A stretch of DNA of 64,000 nucleotides from Fervidifonticultor_A sp037443565 (GCA_037443565.1 JBBIOB010000003.1:72831-136830), one strand, 5' to 3'; counted from the stretch's first letter, positions 1 through 8,401 are shown. Numbers and translations are program-made. Notes: generated from the letters alone by a model not told the origin.

Positions 1-473
1 ACGCCCGCGCGTGCGAGCGCCCGGAGGATCACGACCCCGAGGATGGCACCCGGCACGCTGCTGGCCAGGAACGCCGGGAGCAGCGTGGCCAGCGGAATGG
101 CCCTGCCCATCAAGGCCGGCGCCACCAGTAGCGCGCCGACCGTCGCGCCGATGAACCCGGTGGCAAGCGGCTCGAGCAGGCCCACCCAGGGCCGGCGCCA
201 GATCATGTAGGCGAACCCCACCAGCAGCGCCCCTGGGATGCCGCCCGGAAACGCCAGCAGCGTCCCGACGCCCAGGTAGTTGCGCAGGATGGCGGCGATC
301 GTCGCGGCCAGCGCCGCGTACCAGGGCCCCACCATCACGCCCGCGATGGCGTTGGTCATGTGCTGCCAGGGCAGCAGCCTGGCGCCCGCCGCCGGAATCG
401 CGCCGGGCACGAACGACAGCACCACCGGCAGCGCGGCGAAGATTCCGGTGAGCACGAGCTTGCGGGTCGGCAT
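1..473 (-). CDS. thiW: ThiW, energy-coupling-factor S component (partial)
   Basis: Membrane substrate-binding subunit of an ECF-type transporter, predicted in the literature to take up the thiazole moiety of thiamine or a related precursor. The N-terminal about 157 residues are present and the C-terminus runs off the window edge. The protein begins MPTRKLVLTGIFAAL and contains WQHMTNAIAGVMVGPW, RNYLGVGT and FPGGIPGALLVG, which I recognise from ThiW; nearly all of it is hydrophobic helices. The ATG at 473 has a GAGGTG sequence six bases upstream. An ATG at 479 is possible but sits too close to that site. It follows the symporter gene by about 23 bp and should share its TPP-controlled transcript. 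Confidence 0.8.
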   Translation of the reverse strand, partial: MPTRKLVLTGIFAALPVVLSFVPGAIPAAGARLLPWQHMTNAIAGVMVGPWYAALAATIAAILRNYLGVGTLLAFPGGIPGALLVGFAYMIWRRPWVGLLEPLATGFIGATVGALLVAPALMGRAIPLATLLPAFLASSVPGAILGVVILRALARAG

Positions 474-496
474 CCTCATCACCTCACGCGGTCTCC

Positions 497-1957
497 TCAT
501 GAAGGCTGATCCGCGGCCCCGCGTGGCTCTCCCAGCGGCCGCACTAGGTGTCGGAGCTGCGCCAGGGGAAACGGCCTGCTGACGAAGACCAGCGCCGTCG
601 ACAGCGCCGCCGGGACCGCCGCCGCGAGCGCAAACGACGTCAGCAGGTGGCCGCGGGTGAATCCTGGATCCGGGAAGACGGCCGCGCCGACCGCGATCCC
701 GGCGAGCGTGGCGGTCACCGCGGCCCAGCCAGAGAACCTCGAGACGTACAGGCCCAGGAACACCGGGACCATCGCGGCCGCGCACACCAGGTCGGCGAGG
801 AGGAACAGGTAGAGCACGCTGTACCCGCGCGAGGCCACCGCGATGCCCGCCAGCGCCAGGCCCACGGTGATCAGGCGCGACCACCCCAGCAGCGGCCGCG
901 CGCCGACCGCCGGCCGCCACCGGGCCAGGTCGGACGTGAAGACCGCGGCCATGCCGTTGAGCAGCGTGTCGATGCTGCTCATCGCCAGCGCCACTGCCAG
1001 CACCAGCACTCCCAACACCAGCCACACCGGTGCCGCGCCGAGCAGCAGGCTGAAGAACGCTACCGAGGGGACGTCCGCGTGGCCCGTGACCTGCGCGACG
1101 ACGCCGAGCAGCCCGGGCAGGATGACGATGGGCACGACCAGCAGCGCGGCCAGCAGGAACGACCGGCGCAGGACGCGGGCGTCGCGCGCGATGTAGACCC
1201 GCTGCCAGTAGCCCTGATGGAAGAGGTTGGCGGCCAGGATCGCGATGATGAACGTCACCGCCGCCTCGACGCCCGGACGGTGCGAGACCGACAGCAGCCC
1301 GGGCGCGTTGGCTCGGATTGTCTCCAGGACCGAGATCGGCCCGCCGAGCACCGCGACGATCCCGGCAAACGCCAGGGCGAGCAGCGGGATGATGACCGCG
1401 GCCTGCAGCCGGTCTGTGAACACTGTGGTGGGCAGACCCCCGTAGACTGTGTAGAGCACCGTGGCGAGGCCGACCATCAGCGCGGTCACCGGGAGCGGCT
1501 CGCGGGCCACCAGGTTCACGGCCAGCGCGATACCTGTCATCTCGGCCGACAGGAACACGAACATGTAGAAGATCATGATCGCGAGCGCGAGCCCGTACAT
1601 CGCGCGGCCGTAGCGCGCCCAGACATACTCGGTGAGCGAGTGGCTGTGCGGAATCAGCGCGCGCATGCGCGCGCCGAGGGGGATGAGCGCGAGCATCGGC
1701 GCCGCGCTCCCGAGCCCGTAGCCGACCAGCGCGGCCAGCCCGCCCCAGGTGCCCGCCTCGGCGGGGCTGTACAGCACCCAGGCGCCCATCGCCGAGGCCA
1801 CGACCGACGCCGCGGTGGCCTCGGTGCCGGCCCACTGCCGGGCGCTGATGTAGTCCTCGACCGACAACCGTCGCCGCCGCGCGTGCAGGAGCCCCGCCGC
1901 GGCGAACGCCGCGGCCGCGGCGGCGACAACGAACACGCTGAGGCTCGCTGAGGACAC
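497..1957 (-). CDS. Sodium:solute symporter, thiamine-precursor type (ThiV-like)
   Basis: Sodium:solute symporter family protein of about 486 residues with roughly 13 hydrophobic helices, so an inner-membrane cation-coupled importer. The segment from residue 20 (ISARQWAGTEATAAS) resembles the first helices of PanF/PutP-type carriers. Its transcript starts with a TPP riboswitch and continues into thiW, which points to thiamine or a pyrimidine/thiazole precursor as substrate. ThiV, a PanF-like predicted hydroxymethylpyrimidine carrier, is the closest named idea. I chose the GTG at 1957 because GGAGG lies 8 bases upstream; an upstream GTG at 2005 would start inside the terminator U-tract. The substrate is inference from regulation, not from residues. 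Confidence 0.75.
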   Translation of the reverse strand: MSSASLSVFVVAAAAAAFAAAGLLHARRRRLSVEDYISARQWAGTEATAASVVASAMGAWVLYSPAEAGTWGGLAALVGYGLGSAAPMLALIPLGARMRALIPHSHSLTEYVWARYGRAMYGLALAIMIFYMFVFLSAEMTGIALAVNLVAREPLPVTALMVGLATVLYTVYGGLPTTVFTDRLQAAVIIPLLALAFAGIVAVLGGPISVLETIRANAPGLLSVSHRPGVEAAVTFIIAILAANLFHQGYWQRVYIARDARVLRRSFLLAALLVVPIVILPGLLGVVAQVTGHADVPSVAFFSLLLGAAPVWLVLGVLVLAVALAMSSIDTLLNGMAAVFTSDLARWRPAVGARPLLGWSRLITVGLALAGIAVASRGYSVLYLFLLADLVCAAAMVPVFLGLYVSRFSGWAAVTATLAGIAVGAAVFPDPGFTRGHLLTSFALAAAVPAALSTALVFVSRPFPLAQLRHLVRPLGEPRGAADQPS

Positions 1958-2000
1958 GCTGTGCCCCTCCGTGCGCGAGGGACCCGCCCGCCGCCATCCA

Positions 2001-2033
2001 AACACAAGAGGCCGCAGCCCGGGGCGCAGCCTC
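2001..2033 (-). terminator. Terminator hairpin of the TPP riboswitch expression platform
   Basis: On the minus strand GAGGCTGC pairs with GCGGCCTC (one G-U pair) and is followed by TTGTGTTT. The hairpin lies between the TPP aptamer and the symporter start, where a transcription-attenuation platform is expected. The U-run is interrupted by two G residues, so termination strength is uncertain. Confidence 0.6.
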
Positions 2034-2048
2034 CACGAACGTCCTTCG

Positions 2049-2144
2049 GCCTGGTCCCTTCGCTGGCATTATCCAGAGCAGGTTCCGGGGGTCAACGGCA
2101 TTCGGGCCGTCCTCTCAGCCGGGCTCACCCAGCTCCCCCCAGGC
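2049..2144 (-). promoter_or_regulatory. TPP riboswitch (THI element) aptamer
   Basis: Read on the minus strand, the conserved CTGAGA (2113-2118) is followed by AACCTGCTCTGGATAATGCC (about 2065-2084), the thiamine pyrophosphate sensing arms of the THI box. The closing helix P1 is GCCTGG (2139-2144) paired with CCAGGC (2049-2054). A terminator-like hairpin follows at once. It should shut off the symporter-thiW operon when TPP is plentiful. Confidence 0.93.
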
Positions 2145-2300
2145 GCCGTATGCACTTGGGTTCCGGGGTAAGTATAGGCCGTGCGAAGGCCCTTCGCAAC
2201 CGATGGGCCCGCATCGTTCGTGACTGCGGTCGTCGACGCCAGACCAGACCGCCGGCCCCGGCGCCGGGGACGCACGCCCACCGCGGCACCCAAAATGGGG

Positions 2301-2340
2301 ATTGATTTGGTACTATTCTTAAACCTATTCTAAGATCAAT
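2301..2340 (+). promoter_or_regulatory. AT-rich promoter/operator of the toxin-antitoxin operon
   Basis: TTGATT (2302-2307) and TATTCT (2326-2331) are 18 bp apart and make a plausible -35/-10 pair 32 bp before the toxin start. The region holds a direct repeat (TATTCTTAA at 2314, TATTCTAAG at 2326) flanked by an inverted ATTGAT/ATCAAT pair at 2301-2306 and 2335-2340. Such repeats suit autoregulation by the antitoxin, though that is inferred. Confidence 0.5.
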
Positions 2341-2362
2341 GCGGTCGGAGGCTTCTTGACTC

Positions 2363-2662
2363 GTGCCGATCGTCGAGATCCATCCTGACTGTCTGGAACT
2401 GGATCTGGCCGAAGTGCGCGACCAGAGGACTCTCGAGGATGTCTTCGGTAAGATCGCGATCCTCGAGGACCGACCAGACTTCGGAAAGCCATTGACGAGA
2501 GGGATGCTGCGCGGCCATCATCGTCTGACCTCTGGCCGATACCGGATCCTCTATCGCTGGGACCGCGATCGCGATCATGTTCTCGTCTGGTATGTGGGGC
2601 TGCGAAGTGGTGAACTGTACGAACGCGCTGAACGATTGTTGAGACGACGGAGGTTGACATGA
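2363..2662 (+). CDS. RelE/ParE-superfamily toxin
   Basis: A 99-residue basic protein of RelE/ParE fold size. The C-terminal half has the usual layout: LTRGMLRGHHRLTSGRYRILYRW (a strand with the conserved Arg pair) followed by HVLVWYVGLRSGELYERA and a basic tail. RelE-type toxins cleave mRNA on the ribosome; ParE-type toxins act on gyrase, and I cannot separate the two by sight. The start is GTG at 2363. Its stop overlaps the antitoxin start by four bases (ATGA), so the two are translationally coupled. The toxin comes first, the reverse of the usual order in phd/relBE operons. Base composition is lower in GC than the neighbours, which suggests acquisition by transfer. Confidence 0.75.
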   Translation: MPIVEIHPDCLELDLAEVRDQRTLEDVFGKIAILEDRPDFGKPLTRGMLRGHHRLTSGRYRILYRWDRDRDHVLVWYVGLRSGELYERAERLLRRRRLT

Positions 2663-2985
2663 GCGCCGCGAGTGACAAGATCGTCCAGATCAGCGATCTC
2701 AAACGGAATCCCGCCAGAATCCTGGATGAAGTTCGGAAGGGCATGCCGGTGACGATCACACAGGGGAGCCGTGCCGATGCGATCCTTGTGCTCCGGGACC
2801 AATGGGCGGAGCTCCATACGCGGGTCGAGGCACTTGAAGAAGAACTCGAGTTGCGCGAATTGCTCGCTGATCCAAAGGTGCGGCAACGTCTTGAACGGGG
2901 CCTCCCCAAGAGGGGAATCCCTCTTAGCGAGGTCAGGGCTCGGCTGGTTCCCAGGGGACGAACCCGCAGCCGCCGGTCACGCTAA
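2659..2985 (+). CDS. Phd/YefM-type antitoxin
   Basis: A 108-residue protein. The N-terminal part (VQISDLKRNPARILDEVRKG, then MPVTITQGSRADAILVLRD) has the Phd/YefM pattern: a short beta strand, a helix with the conserved N-P, and a strand before a dimerisation turn. Residues about 50-75 are a charged helix likely to form the toxin-binding segment, and the C-terminus is strongly basic. It would neutralise the toxin encoded just upstream and, with it, repress the shared promoter. It overlaps the toxin stop by four bases. The basic C-terminal tail (RGRTRSRRSR) is longer than in most Phd proteins. Confidence 0.75.
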   Translation: MSAASDKIVQISDLKRNPARILDEVRKGMPVTITQGSRADAILVLRDQWAELHTRVEALEEELELRELLADPKVRQRLERGLPKRGIPLSEVRARLVPRGRTRSRRSR

Positions 2986-3077
2986 TCCTGCGAGCATCTC
3001 GGGTGGAGCAGGGCGGCTTGCGCATGTGTCAAAGCGTCTCGGGGAGCGACCACATCAACCGTCTCAGGAAGGATCCC

Positions 3078-3255
3078 ATGAAGTATCGGGCAACTCGTTC
3101 TACGGCTGGGCGATCGGCACGACCGTGATGGTCGGCGCCGATGCCGTCGGCGGGATCTCGGGCGGCGCCTTCAACCCGGCGGTGACGCTCGGCGCCGTCT
3201 TCATGGGCCTCTTCACCTGGGGCAGCCTGCTCGCCTACGGTCTTGAGGAGCACCC
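3078..3255 (+). pseudogene. Aquaporin/MIP channel remnant
   Basis: In one frame (3092-3252) the sequence reads NSFYGWAIG followed by ISGGAFNPAVTLG, the NPA box and preceding helix of a major-intrinsic-protein channel. An ATG at 3078 with GGAAGGA upstream starts a different frame (MKYRA), which looks like the original start. The parts between and the whole second half-repeat with its own NPA box are missing, and the fragment runs into the end of the convergent SDR gene. Intact aquaporins are about 230 residues. I read this as an internally deleted and truncated gene. Confidence 0.6.
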
Positions 3256-3262
3256 GCCGCGT

Positions 3263-4012
3263 TCAAGATGCCGACCGTCCTCCGTCAACCAGCAGGTAGG
3301 TGCCGGTGACCCATGAGGCCGCGTCCGAGGCCAGGAAGATGACGGCGCGTGCGACGTCGTCGGGGGTCCCGGGCCGGCGGAGCGGGAAGGCCTCGACATA
3401 TGCGGTCCGCTGGTCGGCGGTCCACCCCTCCCACACGTCGCGGTTCAGGTCGGTAGTGATAAACGCTGGACAGACCGCGTTCGCGCGGACGCCGTCCGGC
3501 CCGTAGCGCACCGCCAGCGCGCGTGTGAGGGCCAGGATCCCGGCCTTGCTGGCGTCATAGGCCGGCGTGTGTCCGGCCGGTGTGCGGAAGGCCAGGTTGG
3601 ACGCGACATTGACGATCGCGCCCTTCGAGGCGATCAGGTGCGGCAGCGCGTGCCTGCAACAGAGGAACGTCCCGCCCAGGTTGACCGCCAGGACCTCATC
3701 CCAGCCGGCCGCGTCCTCCTCCAGCACGGGCCGGCGGCGGATGATGCCCGCGTTGTTCACCAGGATGTCCAGGCGGCCGAACCGCTCCACGGCCGCGCCG
3801 ACCATGCGCTGCACGTCGGCCTCGCGCGCCACGTCGGCCTGGACGAACAGCACGCCTGCACCCAGTCCTGATACGGCAGCATGACCGCGGTCCGCCCGCC
3901 GGCCTGCAATGACCACCTGCGCGCCGAGCTCGACTGCCAGGCGGGCGGTGGCCAGACCGAACCCGGCCGTCCCGCCGGTGATGAGCATGACCTTGCCGTC
4001 GAGCCGAATCAT
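3263..4012 (-). CDS. SDR-family oxidoreductase
   Basis: Short-chain dehydrogenase/reductase of 249 residues, the usual length for a classical SDR. The Rossmann motif TGGTAGFG is at residues 12-19, NNAG at about 85, the catalytic Ser is in NVASNLAF and the catalytic Tyr-Lys is in YDASK near residue 150. The C-terminal VTGTYLLVDGG is typical of the FabG-like branch. An acidic or basic residue pattern after strand 2 (AGRRAD) favours NADPH. Substrate cannot be told from sequence. The gene is alone on this strand, with dinB divergent 117 bp away and the aquaporin remnant at its 3' end. Confidence 0.85.
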   Translation of the reverse strand: MIRLDGKVMLITGGTAGFGLATARLAVELGAQVVIAGRRADRGHAAVSGLGAGVLFVQADVAREADVQRMVGAAVERFGRLDILVNNAGIIRRRPVLEEDAAGWDEVLAVNLGGTFLCCRHALPHLIASKGAIVNVASNLAFRTPAGHTPAYDASKAGILALTRALAVRYGPDGVRANAVCPAFITTDLNRDVWEGWTADQRTAYVEAFPLRRPGTPDDVARAVIFLASDAASWVTGTYLLVDGGRSAS

Positions 4013-4129
4013 GACAGCTCGGGCCTCAGCGCTCGGCCTCCGAGCGGAAGCCCGTCTGAACGATCATGACCAGCCCACACCTCCCCGGTAGGATCGACCG
4101 GCCGAACACCGCGAACCTGCACAGCGGCG

Positions 4130-5248
4130 ATGCCCATGCCCGGCCGGACGATCCTCCACGTCGACATGGACGCCTTCTTCGCGGCGGTCGAGCAGCTCCG
4201 CCGGCCCGAGCTGCGCGGCCGCCCGGTCGTCGTCGGCGGCGACGGCGACCCCCGCAAGCGGGGCGTGGTGTCCACCGCCTCGTACGAGGCCCGGAGGTTT
4301 GGCATCCACTCGGCGATGCCACTGCGCACCGCGCACCGCCTCTGCCCCGATGCCGTCTTCCTGCCGGTGGACTTCGCGGCCTACCGGGAGGTTTCCGAGC
4401 GGATGCATGCGATCCTCCACGACACCGGCGCGAAGGTCGAGTCGCTCGGCCTGGACGAGGCGTTCCTCGACTGCAGCGACCTGCCCGAGTCCGGAGAGGT
4501 CATTGCGCAGCACATCAAGCGGCGCATCGCCGGGGAGCTACACCTGACCGCGTCGGTTGGCATCGGGCCCAACAAGCTCGTGGCCAAGATCGCCTCGGGC
4601 CTGCAGAAGCCCGACGGGCTGACGGTGATCGCGCCGGACGAGGTCGAGGCGCGGTTGGCGCCGCTCCCCGTGACGGTGCTGTGGGGCGTCGGGCCGAAGA
4701 CCGCCGCACGCCTGAAGGCCGCCTTCGGCGTGGCGACCGTGGGCGATCTGGTCGCGCTCGCAGAGGTACGGATCCAGGACGCGTTCGGGCCGCGGCACGG
4801 CGCGTATCTCTATGAGATCGCGCGCGGCATCGACGACAGCCCCGTCGTCACCGAGTGGGAGCCGAAGTCGATCAGCCGCGAGCGGACGTTTCAGGTTGAC
4901 CTGCGGCGGCCCGAGACGATGCGGCGGGTCGTCGAGCGGCTCTGCGCAGAAGTCTGGGAAGATCTGCGCGACCACGGCTACCAGGCCGCGACGATCACGC
5001 TGAAGGTCCGGCTGGTCCCGTTCCACACCATCACGCGGTCGCGGACGCTCCCGGCGCCCGTCGGCGACGCGGAAACCCTGGCGCGCGTGGCCCTCGACCT
5101 GCTGGAGCGCGCGAACGTCACGCGCCCGGTGCGGCTGCTCGGCGTGCGGGCGGCGAAGCTCTCGCCAGTGGCGCCGGCGCCCTCCACGGACCCATCGGCC
5201 TCCGAGACGGCGGCCGACGACCTGGGGCTGGTTACCCCAGCGCCCTGA
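4130..5248 (+). CDS. dinB: DNA polymerase IV (Y family)
   Basis: Error-prone translesion polymerase of 372 residues. The catalytic acidic residues are visible in HVDMDAFFAAVEQ (residues 10-22) and in SLGLDEAFLD (about 104). The nucleotide-contact motif SYEARRFGIHSAMP and the helix-hairpin-helix stretch (VTVLWGVGPKTAARLKAAFGV) follow, then the little-finger domain (about 235-345). I do not see a clear QLxLF-type clamp-binding motif at the C-terminus, where the tail is proline- and acid-rich. The gene's end overlaps the convergent peroxiredoxin gene by 17 bp. Confidence 0.92.
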   Translation: MPMPGRTILHVDMDAFFAAVEQLRRPELRGRPVVVGGDGDPRKRGVVSTASYEARRFGIHSAMPLRTAHRLCPDAVFLPVDFAAYREVSERMHAILHDTGAKVESLGLDEAFLDCSDLPESGEVIAQHIKRRIAGELHLTASVGIGPNKLVAKIASGLQKPDGLTVIAPDEVEARLAPLPVTVLWGVGPKTAARLKAAFGVATVGDLVALAEVRIQDAFGPRHGAYLYEIARGIDDSPVVTEWEPKSISRERTFQVDLRRPETMRRVVERLCAEVWEDLRDHGYQAATITLKVRLVPFHTITRSRTLPAPVGDAETLARVALDLLERANVTRPVRLLGVRAAKLSPVAPAPSTDPSASETAADDLGLVTPAP

Positions 5249-5705
5249 CCGCGGCTTCGACCGCGGCGTAGTCGGGTTCAGTTCCCTGCGTAGGCGCCAC
5301 CCACCTGTAGCGCACAACGCCGGCCGCGTCCAGTACGAACACCGAGCGCATCGCCACGCCCGGGATCAGCCCGCCGCCGAAGTTGGGATCCTCGACGCCG
5401 AACGCCTTCACAGCCTCGCGGTTGAAGTCCGACAACAAGGGGAAGTTGAGCCCGTTGGCCTCGGCAAACGCCTTCTGCGCGGCGGGCGCATCAATGCTGA
5501 TCCCGACGACCTGAGCGTCGAGCGCGTTGAACTGCGCCAGGCCGTCGCGGAAAGCGCACATCTCCTTGGTGCACGTGCTGGTGAACGCGCCGGGAAAGAA
5601 CGCGAGCACGGCGGGTTTGCCGCGCAGCTCGCTGAGCCGCGTCGCCTTCCGCTCGGCGTTGACGAGCCTGATGTCCGGAGCTTCCTGTCCGACTTCGATC
5701 GCCAC
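5232..5705 (-). CDS. Peroxiredoxin (AhpC/TSA family, AhpE/BCP-like)
   Basis: Thiol peroxidase of 157 residues that reduces peroxides in the cytoplasm. The peroxidatic site is FPGAFTSTCTKEMCAFRD (residues about 40-57), with the Thr-x-x-Cys arrangement and a second Cys five residues on. The Arg expected later in the fold is probably in GVAMRSVFVLD (about 117). The GTG at 5705 is preceded by GGGAGG at suitable spacing, and the protein then begins with the usual GQEAPDIRLVN. A longer reading to 5831 adds a low-complexity leader without homology. The gene is convergent with dinB. Confidence 0.9.
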   Translation of the reverse strand: MAIEVGQEAPDIRLVNAERKATRLSELRGKPAVLAFFPGAFTSTCTKEMCAFRDGLAQFNALDAQVVGISIDAPAAQKAFAEANGLNFPLLSDFNREAVKAFGVEDPNFGGGLIPGVAMRSVFVLDAAGVVRYRWVAPTQGTEPDYAAVEAAVRALG

Positions 5706-6040
5706 CCCGGCGCCCTCCCTGGGATCCGCCCCGCGATGTGCGTGTGTGATCCAAAACGCCCGTGCCGATGCCGGATAACTTCCAGGGTGGCCGTGGCCAT
5801 TCCCGCGGACTGCAGATCTTTCGGGCCGCATGACCGGGGGGCTGCGCGCGGCCCGCGCCGAAGCTCCTCGACAAGCGGGTGGCGTGGGGGCAGGCGCTCG
5901 GCCTGCTGCTGGCGGCCGCGGGCGTCATCCTGGTCACGCTCCGGCGGTGAGGATTGCCGCCCGCGGTGGTATCGTGGTGCCGGTGCGCCGACGGCGGCAC
6001 GCCACGACAGTATCACAGTACCAACGAGGCAGGTGAGGTG

Positions 6041-7195
6041 ATGGCACTGGAGATCACGCGCGAGGACCTGCTCGACCTGCAGCACCATGCGCCAAAGACC
6101 GCGGTCTTGAGCGTGTACCTGGCCCGGGGCGAGGCTGGCAAGTCGGCGCTGCGCATCGGGCAGAGCGCCCTCAATGCCGGCCTGCGGGAACTGCAGCAGC
6201 GCAACCCCGACGACCGGCAGCTCACCGGCGCCGCGAACCGGGTGCGACGGCTCTATCGCAAGCTTCCCCGCGAGGATCGCCAGCGCAACCTGGTCCTCTT
6301 CCTCTCGCTCGACCCGGAGTGGCTGTGGTGGCGATCCCTGCAGATCTCGACCGGCAACCGTTTCGTCTGGATGAACCGGCCGTACCTCCGCCCCCTCGTG
6401 GCCCTGCTCGATACGGCCCCGCCGGTCGGCGTGATCGCCGCGGCGCAGGGCATCGTCCGCCTGCTGATCTGGAAGCAGGGGATGATCGAAGAGGCTGCCG
6501 CGCGCAAGTTCGCCCTCGCCGACCGGGACTGGCGGCGCTACGCCGGGCCGGCACCGTCTCATCCCGGAGTCAGCAGGCAGACGTCCACCGATGTCGACAA
6601 GTATGGGGACCGGGTGGCCGTCCACGTCCGCCGGTTCCTGCAAGACGTCGCCGCCGAGGCCGCGCGCGTGGGCGAACAGGCGGGCTGGGAGCGCCTCGTG
6701 ATCCTCGCCGCGCCCGACCTGGAGCAGGCGATCGCCGGCGTGCTGCCCGAACCGTGGCCTTCACGGGTGTTGCCGGCGCCGATGTTGAACATGTCGAGGG
6801 CCACGCCGGCCCAGATCGCCGACGCCGTGACGTCGGCCATCAGAGACTGGATTCGCGCGCGGGACGAGCGGGCGGTGGGTGAGCTGCTGGACCTGGTCGC
6901 CTCCGGCGGGCCGGCCACAGCAAGCCCGCAGGAGGTTTTCGACCTGCTGTCCGAGGGACGCGTCAGTCATCTCTATCTGGGCGACGAGGTCAGGATGCGC
7001 GGCTACCGGCGACCGGACGGCGGATACGTAGTTGAAGGCGCGCCCCCTCAGGACGACTGGCAGCCCGAGCCGCACCTGATCGAGCGCCTGATCGAAGCAT
7101 CCCTCGACCAGGACGTCGCGGTCACCGTGCTGCAGGGTCCACCCGCCGAGCGCCTTCGCGCGATCGGCGGCCTCGGCGCGCGCCTGCGCTACTGA
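6041..7195 (+). CDS. baeRF/VLRF1-type (eRF1-like) protein
   Basis: A 384-residue cytoplasmic protein that resembles the bacterial archaeo-eukaryotic release-factor families (baeRF, Vms1/VLRF1-like), a set of RNase H-fold proteins thought to act on stalled or hibernating ribosomes and peptidyl-tRNA. The opening (ITREDLLDLQHHAPKTAVLSVYL), the early helix of about 40 residues, and later strands (RLVILAAPD near 225; VAVTVLQGPP at the end) match the family layout. A GAGGTG sequence precedes the ATG at 6041. The exact baeRF subfamily and the presence of a catalytic Gln/GGQ-like loop are not clear to me. The following gene starts 17 bp downstream. Confidence 0.55.
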   Translation: MALEITREDLLDLQHHAPKTAVLSVYLARGEAGKSALRIGQSALNAGLRELQQRNPDDRQLTGAANRVRRLYRKLPREDRQRNLVLFLSLDPEWLWWRSLQISTGNRFVWMNRPYLRPLVALLDTAPPVGVIAAAQGIVRLLIWKQGMIEEAAARKFALADRDWRRYAGPAPSHPGVSRQTSTDVDKYGDRVAVHVRRFLQDVAAEAARVGEQAGWERLVILAAPDLEQAIAGVLPEPWPSRVLPAPMLNMSRATPAQIADAVTSAIRDWIRARDERAVGELLDLVASGGPATASPQEVFDLLSEGRVSHLYLGDEVRMRGYRRPDGGYVVEGAPPQDDWQPEPHLIERLIEASLDQDVAVTVLQGPPAERLRAIGGLGARLRY

Positions 7196-7211
7196 CCTCC
7201 TGGGACCGGGC

Positions 7212-8351
7212 ATGGTGGAGCGGACGATCGTCTTCGCCGTCCTCGCGGCCACGCTGGTCCTGTTCGTAACCGGCCGGTGGCGCTACGACGTCGTGGCCCT
7301 GCTGGCGCTGCTGGCGGTGACGATCGCCGGCATCGTTCCCGCCGCGGACGCGTTCACCGGGTTCGGCCATCCGGCGGTCGTGACCGTGGCGGCCATTCTC
7401 GTCGTCAGCCGCGGCCTGCAGAACTCCGGCGTCGTCGACCTGATTGCGCGACTTCTTGGCGCGTGTGGGCGACCGGCTCATCGTACAGCTCGCCGCCCTG
7501 ATGGGCCTGGTCACGGTGACCTCGGCGTTCATGGCCGCACGCCTCGGACGCTCAACCTCCGGTGGCGGTACGGCGTCAACGTCCTGGCCGTGGCCAGGCA
7601 GGGCGCGCGCGTGAGGGAGCGCCTCCGCGACGTGCACTTCCGCGCCGGCGACATCGTCCTGCTGCAGGGGCGGACCGAGGCCATGCCTGAGGTCCTGGCC
7701 ACCCTGGGCTGCCTGCCGCTGGCCGAGCGGGGCCTGCGCATCGGCGCGCCGCAGCGGGTGCTGCTCGCGGTGGGGATCTTCGGCGCGGCCCTGGCCGCCG
7801 TCGCCCTGCGGCTACTGCCCGTGCAGGTCGCTTTCGTGGCTGCGGGCGTGGGCATGATCCTGGCGGGCCTCCTGTCGCTGCGCGACGCCTACGAGAGCAT
7901 CGACGGCCCGGTGATCATCCTGCTAGGGGCGATGATCCCGGTCGGCCGCGCGCTGGAGGCGACCGGCGGGGCCGAGACGATCGCGGGCGCGTTGCTGGCG
8001 CTGGCAGCGCAGCGGCCACCGGTCGCGACCCTGGCCCTGGTGCTGGTCGGGACGATGTTCCTCTCCGACATCATCAACAATGCGGCGGCCGCGGTCCTGA
8101 TGGCACCGATCGCCATCAACGTCGCGGCCGGGCTCGGCGTCTCGGCCGATCCTTTCCTGATGGCCGTGGCCATCGGCGCGTCGTGCGCCTTCCTGACGCC
8201 GATCGGCCACCAGTCGAACACGCTGGTGATGGGGCCGGGCGGCTACCGGTTCGGTGACTACTGGCGGCTGGGGCTGCCGCTCGAGGCGGTGATCGTGGCG
8301 GTCGCGCTCCCCCTGCTGCTGCAGTTCTGGCCGCTCGTGGCGGTGAAGTGA
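7212..8351 (+). pseudogene. SLC13/DASS-family transporter with frameshift and internal deletion
   Basis: Anion permease of the SLC13 family that normally has about 590 residues with two central TrkA-C domains; the open frame here has only 379. Residues 1-85 are the intact N-terminal helices. Near 7455 an extra T in CTTCTTGGCGCG shifts the frame: the old frame continues as RVGDRLIVQLAALMGLV and stops matching at SAFM. The open frame then re-enters the family at NLRWRYGVNVLAVARQG, the end of the second TrkA-C domain. About 200 residues, including the first substrate-site hairpin and most of both TrkA-C domains, are missing. The last 220 residues look intact (DIINNAAAAVLMAPIA, FLTPIGHQSN). Confidence 0.75.
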
Positions 8352-8401
8352 CCAACGCGCCCCGACAGGAACGCCTCCACCGCGCACGAAGCAACTGACC
8401 G

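Noticed and set aside
548..1951. Long plus-strand frame opposite the symporter gene, rich in Arg, Asp, His and Gln.
   Set aside because: It is the antisense shadow of a real gene in GC-rich DNA; similar shadows lie opposite UPF0182, pstA, rho, prfA and the SLH gene.
5834..5950. A 38-codon frame ending WGQALGLLLAAAGVILVTLRR that looks like the last helix of a DMT/EamA carrier.
   Set aside because: It has no start codon, follows a stop at once and is too short to tell from chance in GC-rich DNA.
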